A stretch of DNA of 64,000 nt from Pollutimonas sp035515055 (GTDB taxonomy: Bacteria > Pseudomonadota > Gammaproteobacteria > Burkholderiales > Burkholderiaceae_B): positions 51,874 through 115,873 of the forward strand of contig DATJBV010000015.1 of NCBI GenBank assembly GCA_035515055.1, given 5' to 3'. Below the pieces are notes generated by a model. The model saw only the letters and a list, made by a program, of their open reading frames with translations, did not search any database and was not told the origin of the DNA. Of this stretch, positions 1 to 8,426 are shown in pieces (the first letter of the stretch is position 1; each line of letters begins with the position of its first letter). The position numbers and the translations under genes are program-made.

Positions 1-582
1 CACACCGACACCATTACGTTCGGATCGGGCGGCTTCAACATGCCCGACATGAGCTTCCTGGGCCATGAACTTAGCGGAACGGGCAAATACTATCTATTCC
101 TTGCGGCCATGGTCATCGGCATCGCCGCCACATCGTTATTGCTGCGATCGCGCTACGGACGCGCCTTCGTGGCCGTGCGCAATAACGAGCAGGCGGCGGC
201 ATCGCTGGGCATACAGGTGAACCGCACGAAAGTGATGGCATTTGCATGGAGCGGCCTGATCACCGGTCTGGCCGGCGCGCTATACGCGGCGTTGAATGGC
301 CGGGTCTCGCCCGATACCTTCGGCATATCGCAGATGTTGATGCATTTTGCGATCGTCATGATCGGCGGCTTGGGCAGCCTGGCTGGGTCCGTCATCGGCG
401 CCGTGCTGCTGACTGGCCTGCCCGAGCTGCTGCGCAACTTCCCCGGCCTCGAAGAAATTGTATTCAGCGTTCTCTTGATCGTCGTGCTTTTCTTCATGCC
501 CAAGGGCATCAGCGGATTCCTTGGCAACCACTTCCCATGGCTGCGGGAGCGCCTGTACCGGGAGGAGAAAAAAAATGCTTGA
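1..582 (+). CDS. livM: LivM-type ABC transporter permease (C-terminal part, cut by window start)
   Basis: The frame is open from the first base, so this is the C-terminal part of a longer protein; about 193 residues are visible. It is an inner-membrane permease of the branched-chain amino-acid (HAAT) ABC family: several hydrophobic segments are separated by the loop that starts LLLRSRYGRAFVAVRNNE and continues with AAASLGI, the cytoplasmic coupling loop typical of LivM. It ends KKNA, and its stop overlaps the start of the next ATPase gene. The order permease, LivG, LivF is the classical liv arrangement, with livH and the binding protein expected upstream. The substrate cannot be told from this part; urea, amide and aromatic-acid transporters use the same family. 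Confidence 0.9.
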   Translation, partial: HTDTITFGSGGFNMPDMSFLGHELSGTGKYYLFLAAMVIGIAATSLLLRSRYGRAFVAVRNNEQAAASLGIQVNRTKVMAFAWSGLITGLAGALYAALNGRVSPDTFGISQMLMHFAIVMIGGLGSLAGSVIGAVLLTGLPELLRNFPGLEEIVFSVLLIVVLFFMPKGISGFLGNHFPWLRERLYREEKKNA

Positions 583-1324
583 TGTACGCAACCTGACCGT
601 CCGCTTCGCCGGGCTGACCGCTGTCGACGACTTGTCGTTCAGCGTCAAACGTGGCGAAATTTTTACCATGATGGGCCCCAATGGCGCGGGCAAGACCTCG
701 GCTTTCAATGCGATAGGCGGCTTTATCCCAGCCGCCGGCAACGTCAGCTTCCTGGATAAGCAGATCAGCGGCATGATGCCCGCGGAGATCGCCGCGCTGG
801 GCATACGGCGCACGTTCCAGAACAATGGCATCCTGCGCGAAATGACGGTGCTGGAAAATGTGCTGACCGGACTGGAGCTTGCCACGCCAAGCACCTTCTG
901 GGGCTGCGTGACCGGCTGGCCCGCATCGAGCAGAGCCGAGCGCGACGCCACAGGCAGGGCCAGGGCCATGCTCGAGCAAATGGATATCGCCGACCTGGCC
1001 GATCGTCCGGCGGGCGACCTTTCCTTCGGTCAACAACGGCTGGTCGAAATCGCCCGCGCCATGGTCGCCGGCGCGCAATTGATCATGCTGGACGAACCGG
1101 CCGTAGGCTTGTCGCCGGGCGACCGGCTGCATCTTGGGCAGGCGTTGCGCGAACTGGCTGCCAGCGGCATTGCCATCTTGCTGGTGGAACACGTGCAAGA
1201 CTTGGTCATGGCGGTCTCGGACCAGGTGCTGGTCCTGAACTACGGGAAGAAAATCGCCCAATGTCATCCTGACGAAATACGGAATAATAAAGACGTCCTG
1301 GAGGTTTATCTCGGCCATGCCTGA
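575..1324 (+). CDS. livG: LivG-type ABC transporter ATP-binding protein
   Basis: This 249-residue ATPase energises the LivM permease. The Walker A motif GPNGAGKT is at residues 34-41, the signature LSFGQQRLVEIARAM is in the second half, and Walker B reads LIMLDEPAVGLSP followed by the switch histidine in LLVEHV. The start at 575 was chosen because it is preceded by GGAGGA at 561-566 and gives the family-typical N-terminus MLDVRNLTVRF; the longer open frame upstream only overlaps livM. The gene overlaps livM by 8 bases and the following livF by 8 bases, so translation is likely coupled. Substrate is set by the unseen binding protein. Confidence 0.93.
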   Translation: MLDVRNLTVRFAGLTAVDDLSFSVKRGEIFTMMGPNGAGKTSAFNAIGGFIPAAGNVSFLDKQISGMMPAEIAALGIRRTFQNNGILREMTVLENVLTGLELATPSTFWGCVTGWPASSRAERDATGRARAMLEQMDIADLADRPAGDLSFGQQRLVEIARAMVAGAQLIMLDEPAVGLSPGDRLHLGQALRELAASGIAILLVEHVQDLVMAVSDQVLVLNYGKKIAQCHPDEIRNNKDVLEVYLGHA

Positions 1325-2033
1325 TCCCATTCTTCATATCGCCGGCCTGGATGTCCGTCACGGCCGAACGCAAGCCTTGTCCGACATAAGTATCGACCTG
1401 TACGACGGCGAAGCCGTGGGCCTGCTGGGCACGAACGGCGCGGGCAAGACAACCCTGCTCAACACCTTGTCGGGCTTCCTGCGGCCCACGGCCGGCACGC
1501 TGGAATTATTCGGCGAGCCCATACACAATTGCGCGCCACATGTCATTGTGAGGCGCGGGCTGCTGCACCTGTCCCAGGAGCGCGACCTGTTTGGCGACCT
1601 GACCGTGCTCGACAACCTCAGGCTCGGGTCGCTCGCTCGAGCGGCGAAAACATTCGACCGCAACGTCGAGCGCGTATTCCACTACTTTCCGCGCCTGAAG
1701 GAACGCGCCTCGCAACGCGCGGCAACCATGTCGGGCGGCGAGCAGCAAATGCTGGCCATAGGGCGGGCATTAATGGCCGAACCCAAGGTCATGCTTTTCG
1801 ACGAGCCATCAGCCGGCCTGTCGCCCTTGTTCGTGCAGGAAATCGGCGCCATGATGCGGTCCTTGCGCGCCGAAGGCGATATTTCGCTTATCCTGGTCGA
1901 GCAAAATATGCTGCTGGCCGCGCAAGTGATCGACCGGTTCTATATGCTGCGCGCCGGCCGCCTGGTGGCCAGCGGGCCGGTGGCCGAACTGGAGAAAGAC
2001 CACGAAGAACTTGCCCGCCAGTACTACCTGTGA
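1317..2033 (+). CDS. livF: LivF-type ABC transporter ATP-binding protein
   Basis: This is the second ATPase of the branched-chain amino-acid type transporter, 238 residues. Walker A (GTNGAGKT) is at residues 38-45, the signature is MSGGEQQMLAIGRALM, and Walker B is VMLFDEPSAGLSP followed by ILVEQN. It is clearly LivF rather than LivG by length, the QERDLFGDLTVLDNL Q-loop region and the SGGEQQ signature. It is the last gene of the operon and converges on the oxidoreductase gene 40 bases downstream; no hairpin terminator is obvious in the gap. Confidence 0.93.
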   Translation: MPDPILHIAGLDVRHGRTQALSDISIDLYDGEAVGLLGTNGAGKTTLLNTLSGFLRPTAGTLELFGEPIHNCAPHVIVRRGLLHLSQERDLFGDLTVLDNLRLGSLARAAKTFDRNVERVFHYFPRLKERASQRAATMSGGEQQMLAIGRALMAEPKVMLFDEPSAGLSPLFVQEIGAMMRSLRAEGDISLILVEQNMLLAAQVIDRFYMLRAGRLVASGPVAELEKDHEELARQYYL

Positions 2034-2073
2034 GCCATAAGCTCGCAGCCCTGGCGACAGGTTCGTTTGGCGC

Positions 2074-3090
2074 TTAAGGCTCGGCGCCGACCTGTACCAA
2101 TTGCTTGCCGGTGTTCTTGCTGGTCAGCAGGCGCAGGAAAGCGTCGGGCGTCTGGGCTATGCCTTGCGCGATATCGAACTCGGACGTCAAGTGTCCGGCC
2201 TGATACCAACCCATGAGGCGTTTGCGCGCATAGTCGTGGCGCGCCTGGTAGTCCAGGAACATGAAGCCGCGCATCGTGGCGCGCGACACCAGCAGCTGGC
2301 GCAGAAACCTCTGCCCGATATCGGGCTGCTCGAATTGGGCGGCGAGGCTGGCGGTTCCGACAATCACCACGCGCGCGTCGAGCGCCAGGTTCTGCATGAC
2401 GGCATCGTGGATGATTCCGCCCGTGTTGTCGATGAATACGTCGACGCCACTCGGGCATGCCGCGCGCACCGCCTGGTCCAGATGATTGGTGGTTCGGTAG
2501 TTGATCGCATGCGCGTAGCCGCGGGCCTGGCATAGACCCGCCTTTTCATCCGTGCTGGTAAACGCCAGCGCCTGGGCGTTCGCCAGCTTGGCCAACTGCC
2601 CTGCCGTTTGTCCGACCGAACCTGCGGCAGCCGATATGGCAACCGTATCGCCGGCCCGCAATTGGCCGGCCTCGAACAGCGAAAAATAGGCCGTCAGGCC
2701 GTTAAGACCGAAGGCATCGAGCCAGTAAGGCAAGGGCGCAAGGCCGGGAACAATGCGGCGCACGGACGCGGGCGACAAGACAGCGTATTCCTGCCAGCCG
2801 AACGCAAAGTCGGTGACGACCAGGTCTCCCGGGCCGAATTCGGCCGTTTCAGACTTGATGACTTCACCGATGGCGCCGCCCACCATCACATCGCCGGGCG
2901 ACACGCCGGCGGCATAATTTTGCTGCGGCGATATGCGGCCGCGCATGTAAGGGGCGACGTCCAGGTAAATGGCGCGCACCAGCAACTGACCATGCTGCGG
3001 CGTGGGAATGTCTGATTCTGAAAGCGTCCAGTCGGCAACTTGAGGCAAGCCGGTAGGGAACTTTGCCAGGCGCCATTGCTTGTTTTTCAT
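2074..3090 (-). CDS. NADP-dependent medium-chain reductase (CurA/YncB-like, zinc-free)
   Basis: This 338-residue protein belongs to the zinc-independent medium-chain dehydrogenase/reductase superfamily, in the leukotriene B4 12-hydroxydehydrogenase or curcumin-reductase branch that reduces double bonds conjugated to a carbonyl with NADPH. Seen in the sequence: the substrate-loop motif DVAPYMRGRIS near residue 50, a GDTVAISAAAGSVGQTAGQLAKL nucleotide-binding segment (AxxGxxG), and the tail DAFLRLLTSKNTGKQLVQV typical of the family. No structural-zinc cysteine cluster is present. It is monocistronic, convergent with livF and divergent from the hydrolase gene at 3196. The physiological substrate is unknown. 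Confidence 0.85.
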   Translation of the reverse strand: MKNKQWRLAKFPTGLPQVADWTLSESDIPTPQHGQLLVRAIYLDVAPYMRGRISPQQNYAAGVSPGDVMVGGAIGEVIKSETAEFGPGDLVVTDFAFGWQEYAVLSPASVRRIVPGLAPLPYWLDAFGLNGLTAYFSLFEAGQLRAGDTVAISAAAGSVGQTAGQLAKLANAQALAFTSTDEKAGLCQARGYAHAINYRTTNHLDQAVRAACPSGVDVFIDNTGGIIHDAVMQNLALDARVVIVGTASLAAQFEQPDIGQRFLRQLLVSRATMRGFMFLDYQARHDYARKRLMGWYQAGHLTSEFDIAQGIAQTPDAFLRLLTSKNTGKQLVQVGAEP

Positions 3091-3195
3091 TTATATTGTC
3101 CTTTGTATGTGGCCGATACATGGAGCATAACCGCAAGCTCCGCCTGGCTAACCCAAACGACCGACGATCTGTATCGAATCGACAAGGAGTACGCA

Positions 3196-4812
3196 ATGCG
3201 CGCCGCAGCCAGCCAAAGACCAGGAAGGGATCGGCGCCGGCCGGCACTGGCAATCGCCTTGGCAACAACCACGGCAATAGTCCTGGCAATTGTCGCCCCC
3301 GCCCGCGCCCAGCAAAGCATGGTCGACGCGGGCAAGACTCCTGGCCAGGACGTCATCGCGCTGGCGCCCAACGGGTTGGAACATGCACTCGCCGCCCTTC
3401 CCGAGCTTACAGCCAACATCCTCGAACGCAGCGGCGTTCCAGGCGCGGCGGTTGCCGTGGTCCATGGCGGCAAGACCGTCTTCGCCCAAGGATTCGGCGT
3501 GCGGGAACTGGGCAAGCCCGGGTCCGTGGGCCCCAATACGGTGTTCCAGGTGGCCTCGCTCTCTAAACCCCTGACCGCTTCGGTAACGGCCGTGGAAGTC
3601 AGCAAGGGTCGCGTGGCCTGGGACGACCCTGTCGCGAAGCACCTGCCGGGCTTCGCGCTGCGCGACCCGTATGTCAGCGCGCACGCCACCATAGGCGACT
3701 TCATGGCGCACCGTACCGGTTTGCCTGCGGCCGCGGGCGACGACCTGGAAGACCTGGGCTTTGAACGCGATGAAATCATCAAGCGCCTGGGCCTCCTGCC
3801 CTTGGACGCATTTCGCGCGTCTTACCACTATGCAAATTTCGGGACGACCATAGGCGCGCTGGCGGCCGCCGCCGCAGCCGGGATGGCCTGGGAGGACCTC
3901 GCCGAACAGGCCTTATTCCAGCCGCTGGGCATGACATCGACCAGCGCGCGCCATGCGGATTATCTTGCCCGCCCCGACCGTGCGGTGTTGCACGCCCTCG
4001 ATGGCGGGGCCTTCAGGCCGCTGTACGACCGCAACCCAGATCAGCAGTCGCCCGCGGGCGGGGTATCGTCCAGCGCGAACGACCTTGCACTCTGGCTGAA
4101 ATTCTTGCTTGCCGACGGCAAACACCAGGGGCAGCCGCTGGCCACGCCGGCTTCCCTGTTGGCGGCCATGAGTCCCCAATCATTCAGCGCGCCGGCACAA
4201 AGCGTGGATAGCCGGCCAGGGTTCTACGGCTACGGCTTCAACACCAGCGTCAATGCCAACGGGCGTACCACATTCAGTCATTCCGGCGCATTTCTGCTGG
4301 GCGCAGGCAGCGCGTTCCAGATCATACCTTCGGCTGACGTCGGTATTGTGGTGCTCACCAACGGCAGCCCCGTGGGCGCGGCCGAAAGTATAGGCATGCG
4401 CTTCATGGATCTCGTCCAATACGGCGAGCCATTGCGCGACTGGTACGCGGCTTATAACGGGTTGATGCAGGGCTTGTATACGCCCGACGGCGACCTGGCC
4501 GGGAAGACGCCGCCCGTGCAAGCCCGGGCGCCGCAACCCCTTTCCGCCTATGCCGGGCATTACGAAAACGCCTACTTCGGCTCGGCCGAAATTTCGGTCG
4601 ATAAACAAGAGCTTGTCCTGACACTAGGCCCCAAGGCGGAACGCATCGTCCTGGCCCACTGGGATGGCGACACCTATGCCATGACGCCGCGCGGCGAAAA
4701 TGCGCCTGAAGGCACGCGCTCGTCGGTGCATTTCAACGTGCAAGACGGCAAGGCGGGCGACTTCACGATCGACTACCTGGACGACAACGGATTGGCGACC
4801 TGGAAACGCTAG
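3196..4812 (+). CDS. Exported serine hydrolase of the class C beta-lactamase fold
   Basis: This 538-residue protein has an N-terminal basic stretch and hydrophobic helix ending APARAQQ, so it is probably exported to the periplasm. The catalytic set of the penicillin-binding-protein/AmpC fold is visible: SLSK at residues 121-124, YAN at 212-214 and HSG at 362-364 in place of KTG. A C-terminal DUF3471-like beta domain follows (YAGHYENAYFGSAEISV). Such enzymes are usually esterases or D-amino peptidases rather than true beta-lactamases. The start at 3196 follows AAGGAGT at 3184; the longer upstream open frame lacks a ribosome site and would spoil the signal peptide. Confidence 0.85.
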   Translation: MRAAASQRPGRDRRRPALAIALATTTAIVLAIVAPARAQQSMVDAGKTPGQDVIALAPNGLEHALAALPELTANILERSGVPGAAVAVVHGGKTVFAQGFGVRELGKPGSVGPNTVFQVASLSKPLTASVTAVEVSKGRVAWDDPVAKHLPGFALRDPYVSAHATIGDFMAHRTGLPAAAGDDLEDLGFERDEIIKRLGLLPLDAFRASYHYANFGTTIGALAAAAAAGMAWEDLAEQALFQPLGMTSTSARHADYLARPDRAVLHALDGGAFRPLYDRNPDQQSPAGGVSSSANDLALWLKFLLADGKHQGQPLATPASLLAAMSPQSFSAPAQSVDSRPGFYGYGFNTSVNANGRTTFSHSGAFLLGAGSAFQIIPSADVGIVVLTNGSPVGAAESIGMRFMDLVQYGEPLRDWYAAYNGLMQGLYTPDGDLAGKTPPVQARAPQPLSAYAGHYENAYFGSAEISVDKQELVLTLGPKAERIVLAHWDGDTYAMTPRGENAPEGTRSSVHFNVQDGKAGDFTIDYLDDNGLATWKR

Positions 4813-4878
4813 GCGCCGGGTACACAAGGCCGTCTAAAAACGTTACTCTGTCAGACCATCTTAGAAGGAGTAAACCTA

Positions 4879-5160
4879 ATGGCACAAGCCTCAGCCCGCC
4901 ACATCCTCGTATCCACCGAAGACAAGTGCAATGAACTCAAAACCGCCATCGAAGGCGGCGCCGACTTCGCACAAGTCGCCAAAGACAATTCAAGCTGCCC
5001 TTCCAGCCGCCAAGGCGGCGACCTGGGCACGTTCGGTCCCGGTCAAATGGTCAAGGAATTCGACGAAGTCGTATTCAGCGCCCCGGTCAATGTCGTCCAA
5101 GGCCCGGTAAAGACCCAGTTCGGCTACCACCTGCTGGAAGTCACCAGCCGCGAAGACTGA
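4879..5160 (+). CDS. ppiC: Parvulin-type peptidyl-prolyl isomerase PpiC
   Basis: This 93-residue protein is a stand-alone parvulin domain, the same length as Escherichia coli PpiC, and is expected to act in the cytoplasm on prolyl peptide bonds. Family motifs are visible: ARHILV at the N-terminus, FAQVAKDNSSCPSS, GGDLGTFGPGQMVKEFDEVVF in the centre and VKTQFGYHLLEV at the end. There is no signal peptide. It is preceded by AGAAGGAGT about 12 bases before the start and appears to be its own transcription unit. Confidence 0.95.
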   Translation: MAQASARHILVSTEDKCNELKTAIEGGADFAQVAKDNSSCPSSRQGGDLGTFGPGQMVKEFDEVVFSAPVNVVQGPVKTQFGYHLLEVTSRED

Positions 5161-5194
5161 TTTCGCCGCCGCCGGCGCACCGCTGCTTCGCGGT

Positions 5195-5737
5195 TCAGCC
5201 GGCAAAGCCGCCCTCTTCCAGGAACCGGGCTTCGGCTTCTGTCGTCGGGCGGCCCATTAATGGATTGCGATGCGGAAAATGACCGAAGCGCTCGATAATG
5301 GCGCAATGGTCAAGCGCGAACTTGATGTTTGCCGGCGCGTAGCGGCGGTAAAGCTCAATGCCGTAGCGCTGATCGGCCAGCGCTTCGGAATGAATGAAAG
5401 GCGTGCAAAAAAACAAGGCCAAGGCCGTGTCCACCTTTTGCGCGTGTCCTGCCGCAATTGCCAGCCGCGCATGAAGCCGCGCCAGCCCATCGGTTGCGAA
5501 CATATGCGGTGTATCGCGAAAGGCGTTACGCGGAAATTGGTCGAGCAGCAACACCAAGGCCAAGGCCCCAGCCGGATCGTCGGCCCAAGTGTCCAGACCT
5601 CGGCGCGCCGCCAGCCAGTGCAGGGTCATGTAGCGCTCGCGAAAATCCGCATCGAAGGCGTCGTCCTTGATAAACCATGATTGCCCCCCCGCCTTTGTCC
5701 AGAAGTCGACCACGGCGTGGGCCTGCGCAATGTCCAT
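5195..5737 (-). CDS. DUF924 family protein
   Basis: This 180-residue soluble protein matches the DUF924 family (TPR-like alpha-helical, function unknown). Typical motifs are VVDFW near the N-terminus, LALVLLLDQFPRNAFRDTPHMFATD in the middle, FFCTPFIHSEALADQ, and FGHFPHRNPLMGRPTTEAEARFLEEGGFAG at the end. I chose the start at 5737, with GGAAGGAA just upstream and family-like length; an in-frame start at 5773 would add 12 residues. It lies between ppiC (convergent) and the pirin gene (divergent). Confidence 0.85.
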   Translation of the reverse strand: MDIAQAHAVVDFWTKAGGQSWFIKDDAFDADFRERYMTLHWLAARRGLDTWADDPAGALALVLLLDQFPRNAFRDTPHMFATDGLARLHARLAIAAGHAQKVDTALALFFCTPFIHSEALADQRYGIELYRRYAPANIKFALDHCAIIERFGHFPHRNPLMGRPTTEAEARFLEEGGFAG

Positions 5738-5869
5738 CGCTTCCTTCCCGGAGTTGGGTTGTTGATTTTTCATGGTGGTATCCGCAAGGTTGCACGAGAA
5801 GCGAAATTGTAGTGCCATTTATAATGAAAAGATGGAGCGCAAGCTCTTCTCTTCAAAGGAGCCGCCAGC

Positions 5870-6769
5870 ATGACAACCGCCAACACCAGCCATTCATCCA
5901 AGGAAGTCGTCCGTCAGCCGCGCACAATCGAACGCGTCGTGACCGGCGTTGCCACGTCCGACGGCGCGGGCGTGAAGCTCACGCGGGTATTGACTTCATC
6001 CTTGCAAAAGAGACTGGATCCCTACTTGATGCTGGACCATTTCGGCACCGACAATCCAGACGACTATATTGGCGGCTTTCCCGATCATCCGCACCGTGGC
6101 TTCGAGACGGTAACCTACATGATCGACGGGCGTATGCGCCACCATGACAGCGCGGGCAATGGAGGCTTGTTGCAAAACGGCGGCGTGCAGTGGATGACCG
6201 CCGGCCGCGGCGTGGTCCACTCCGAAATGCCAGAACAGGAAGAGGGTCGGATGGAAGGCTTCCAGCTTTGGCTCAATTTGCCCGCCCGCAACAAAATGAC
6301 CACGCCGGCATATCGCGACATTCAAAGCGAAACAATACCCGAGTTGCGCCTGCCGTCCGGGGTGCTCGCGCGGGTCATTGCCGGCAGCAGCCATGGATTG
6401 GCGGGAGCCGTCCAGCGCGACACGACGGAGCCTTTGTATTTGGACGTGCATTTCGATGGGGCCGGCGAGTTCAGCCAGCCGCTTGGCGGCGACATGAACG
6501 CCTTTGTTTACGTCTACCGCGGCGAAGCCGAGATCGATGGCCGCGCAATACCGGCGCAGCGCATGGCCATACTTGCCAATGACCCACAGGCCGATGGCGT
6601 GGTCATCCGTACCCAAGGCGCGGCGCGTGTCCTGTTGATCGCGGGCAAGCCGCTAGGCGAACCCATCGCCCAGCACGGCCCTTTCGTCATGAATACACAT
6701 CAGGAACTGGTGCAGGCGGTGGAGGACTTCCAGGCGGGCAAGTTCCATCATCCTGAAACCGGGTCGTAG
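5870..6769 (+). CDS. Pirin family protein
   Basis: This 299-residue bicupin protein is a pirin. The N-terminal cupin carries the metal-ligand pattern in DHPHRGFETVTYMIDGRMRHHDSAG and the later VVHSEMP (two His, one His, one Glu). The C-terminal cupin is the less conserved half (VYRGEAEIDGRAIPAQRM). Bacterial pirins are quercetin 2,3-dioxygenases or redox-sensing regulators; the physiological role here is not evident. A strong AAAGGAG ribosome site lies about 10 bases before the start, and the gene stands alone. Confidence 0.92.
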   Translation: MTTANTSHSSKEVVRQPRTIERVVTGVATSDGAGVKLTRVLTSSLQKRLDPYLMLDHFGTDNPDDYIGGFPDHPHRGFETVTYMIDGRMRHHDSAGNGGLLQNGGVQWMTAGRGVVHSEMPEQEEGRMEGFQLWLNLPARNKMTTPAYRDIQSETIPELRLPSGVLARVIAGSSHGLAGAVQRDTTEPLYLDVHFDGAGEFSQPLGGDMNAFVYVYRGEAEIDGRAIPAQRMAILANDPQADGVVIRTQGAARVLLIAGKPLGEPIAQHGPFVMNTHQELVQAVEDFQAGKFHHPETGS

Positions 6770-6798
6770 AGCTATGCAGGCACGATTGTTCCCATAGC

Positions 6799-7638
6799 TC
6801 AGGCAGACTGCCGCGCAAGCGGATCCTGGCGGTAGTATTGGGCCAGCAGCGCGTACCAGTCCGGCAGTCCATGCGCAAGCGGCTGGGGGTGCACAAAAAA
6901 GCTTTCTGTGCTCACTGCGAAAAATTCGGCGGTGTCGGTTGCGGCATACGGGTCCAACGGCAACCGATCGAACCAGGGCGCGGCAGCCTCGGATTCCGGG
7001 TCGACGTGACGCGGAATGGCATCTTCCACGGCCATCAATTCGGCATTGAACCACTCGAACGACTCGTGCAAGACATCTTGCCAATGACGCGGCGACAGCC
7101 GCGGATGGGCGGCCAGGCTGGGCATGCCGTCCGCGCCGCCCGCGTGCAGGTCCAGCTTATGGGCGAACTCGTGGATGACGACGTTGGTCTTGTCCGGCAT
7201 ATCCGGCCGAGCATCTTCCCAGGAAAGGATAACCGGGCCGCCCTCCCACGCTTCCCCCGATGCCTCCTGCATGTATTCGTGCACGACGCCGCTGTCGTCG
7301 ACATCGTTGCGCGGAATGACGAAGCCGCCGGGATAAAGCACTATCTCGGTCCAGCCCTCGTACAGCACCGGGTCCAGTTCCAGGATAGGCAACGCCGCCT
7401 GGATGGCGATGGACAGCATGATCTCGTCGGTGACCACCATGCCGCGCGCGGCGCTGAAGGTTTTGCTGGCGAGCAGCCAAGCCGTTCGATCGCGCAATGA
7501 AGCGTGCTCGCGTGGCGAAAGACCGGCGAGGAAAAAGTGACTGGCAAGAGCGCGCTGCCAATCGGTATCGGAAATAAGGGCAAGTTGGCGCTCTACCTGA
7601 CGCCGGGTGGCGCCCCTGCCGCTAAGCCATCTGAACAT
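6799..7638 (-). CDS. mtfA: Zinc-dependent peptidase MtfA (M90 family)
   Basis: This 279-residue protein matches the MtfA family. The zinc site HEFAH is in VVIHEFAHKLDLHAGGADGMP, and the C-terminal EFFAVSTESFFVHP supplies the third-ligand region. In Escherichia coli MtfA binds Mlc and so affects ptsG expression, and it has aminopeptidase activity; whether a Mlc partner exists here cannot be seen. The gene starts 6 bases after the stop of the haloacid dehalogenase gene, so the two are probably co-transcribed. Confidence 0.92.
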   Translation of the reverse strand: MFRWLSGRGATRRQVERQLALISDTDWQRALASHFFLAGLSPREHASLRDRTAWLLASKTFSAARGMVVTDEIMLSIAIQAALPILELDPVLYEGWTEIVLYPGGFVIPRNDVDDSGVVHEYMQEASGEAWEGGPVILSWEDARPDMPDKTNVVIHEFAHKLDLHAGGADGMPSLAAHPRLSPRHWQDVLHESFEWFNAELMAVEDAIPRHVDPESEAAAPWFDRLPLDPYAATDTAEFFAVSTESFFVHPQPLAHGLPDWYALLAQYYRQDPLARQSA

Positions 7639-7644
7639 CGTCGG

Positions 7645-8328
7645 TCATCCGGCCTTGCCGCCCAGTTGGTTTACCAGCGCATCGAGTCCTTCGACGGTAA
7701 GGTCGGGCGTTGCGCCGAGCTCGTCGAACACGGTGTCGTTACGGTTGACCCAGCAGACGTTATAGCCGAAATGTTTGGCGCCCGAAGCGTCCCATGGGTT
7801 GGATGATACGAACAAGATGTCGGACCGGACCATGCCCAGGCGAGTCTCCGCCAATTCGTAGACACGGAAGTCGGGCTTGAACACCTTGACGGCGTCGACA
7901 CTGATCAGGTGGGCGAAGTGATTCTCGAGCCCGGCGTGATTGACAACGCTGTCGATGGAATACACCGAACCGTTGGAGAGAATGGCCAAGGGCAGGCCCA
8001 TGGCTTGCAGAGCCGAGAGCGCGGCCGGCGTCTCCGGGTAGGGCCGCAACTGCAAGTATTCCTTGCACAAGGCGTCGCGCGCCGTATCGGGCAGAGCCAG
8101 CTTCAAGCGCTTGCAGGTGAAAACCAACGCGTCTTCCGTGGCCTCTTCAAAAGAAAGGTACTGTCCCATAAGACTGCGCAGCCAGGTGTATTCGAGCTGC
8201 TTTTGCCGCCACAGTGTGCTAATTTCCGGCCCGCGGCCCGGGTAGCAAGCGTCGCAAAGTTCGGCCACCGAGTGGACATCGAACAGTGTGCCGTACAGAT
8301 CGAAGACTATGCCTTTTATTGGTTTCAT
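7645..8328 (-). CDS. Haloacid dehalogenase, type II (HAD superfamily)
   Basis: This 227-residue protein has the HAD nucleophile motif GIVFDLYGTLFDV, ILSNGSVYSID as motif II, VFKPDFRVYELA (Lys of motif III) and VSSNPWDASGAKHFGYNVCWVNR, the SSNxWD signature characteristic of (S)-2-haloacid dehalogenases. These hydrolyse 2-haloalkanoic acids to (R)-2-hydroxy acids through an aspartyl ester. The start at 8328 has AGGGGA upstream; the longer open frame to 8346 is less likely. It is followed after 6 bases by mtfA. True substrate could be other than a haloacid. Confidence 0.88.
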   Translation of the reverse strand: MKPIKGIVFDLYGTLFDVHSVAELCDACYPGRGPEISTLWRQKQLEYTWLRSLMGQYLSFEEATEDALVFTCKRLKLALPDTARDALCKEYLQLRPYPETPAALSALQAMGLPLAILSNGSVYSIDSVVNHAGLENHFAHLISVDAVKVFKPDFRVYELAETRLGMVRSDILFVSSNPWDASGAKHFGYNVCWVNRNDTVFDELGATPDLTVEGLDALVNQLGGKAG

Positions 8329-8426
8329 GCCTGTTCCCCTCCACAAGCCGTCATGGCTCTGTTTTCAAGTATTGCATATTCGACGAAATGCTTGCACGGG
8401 CACATCGCTTGCCAACACTCGCCACC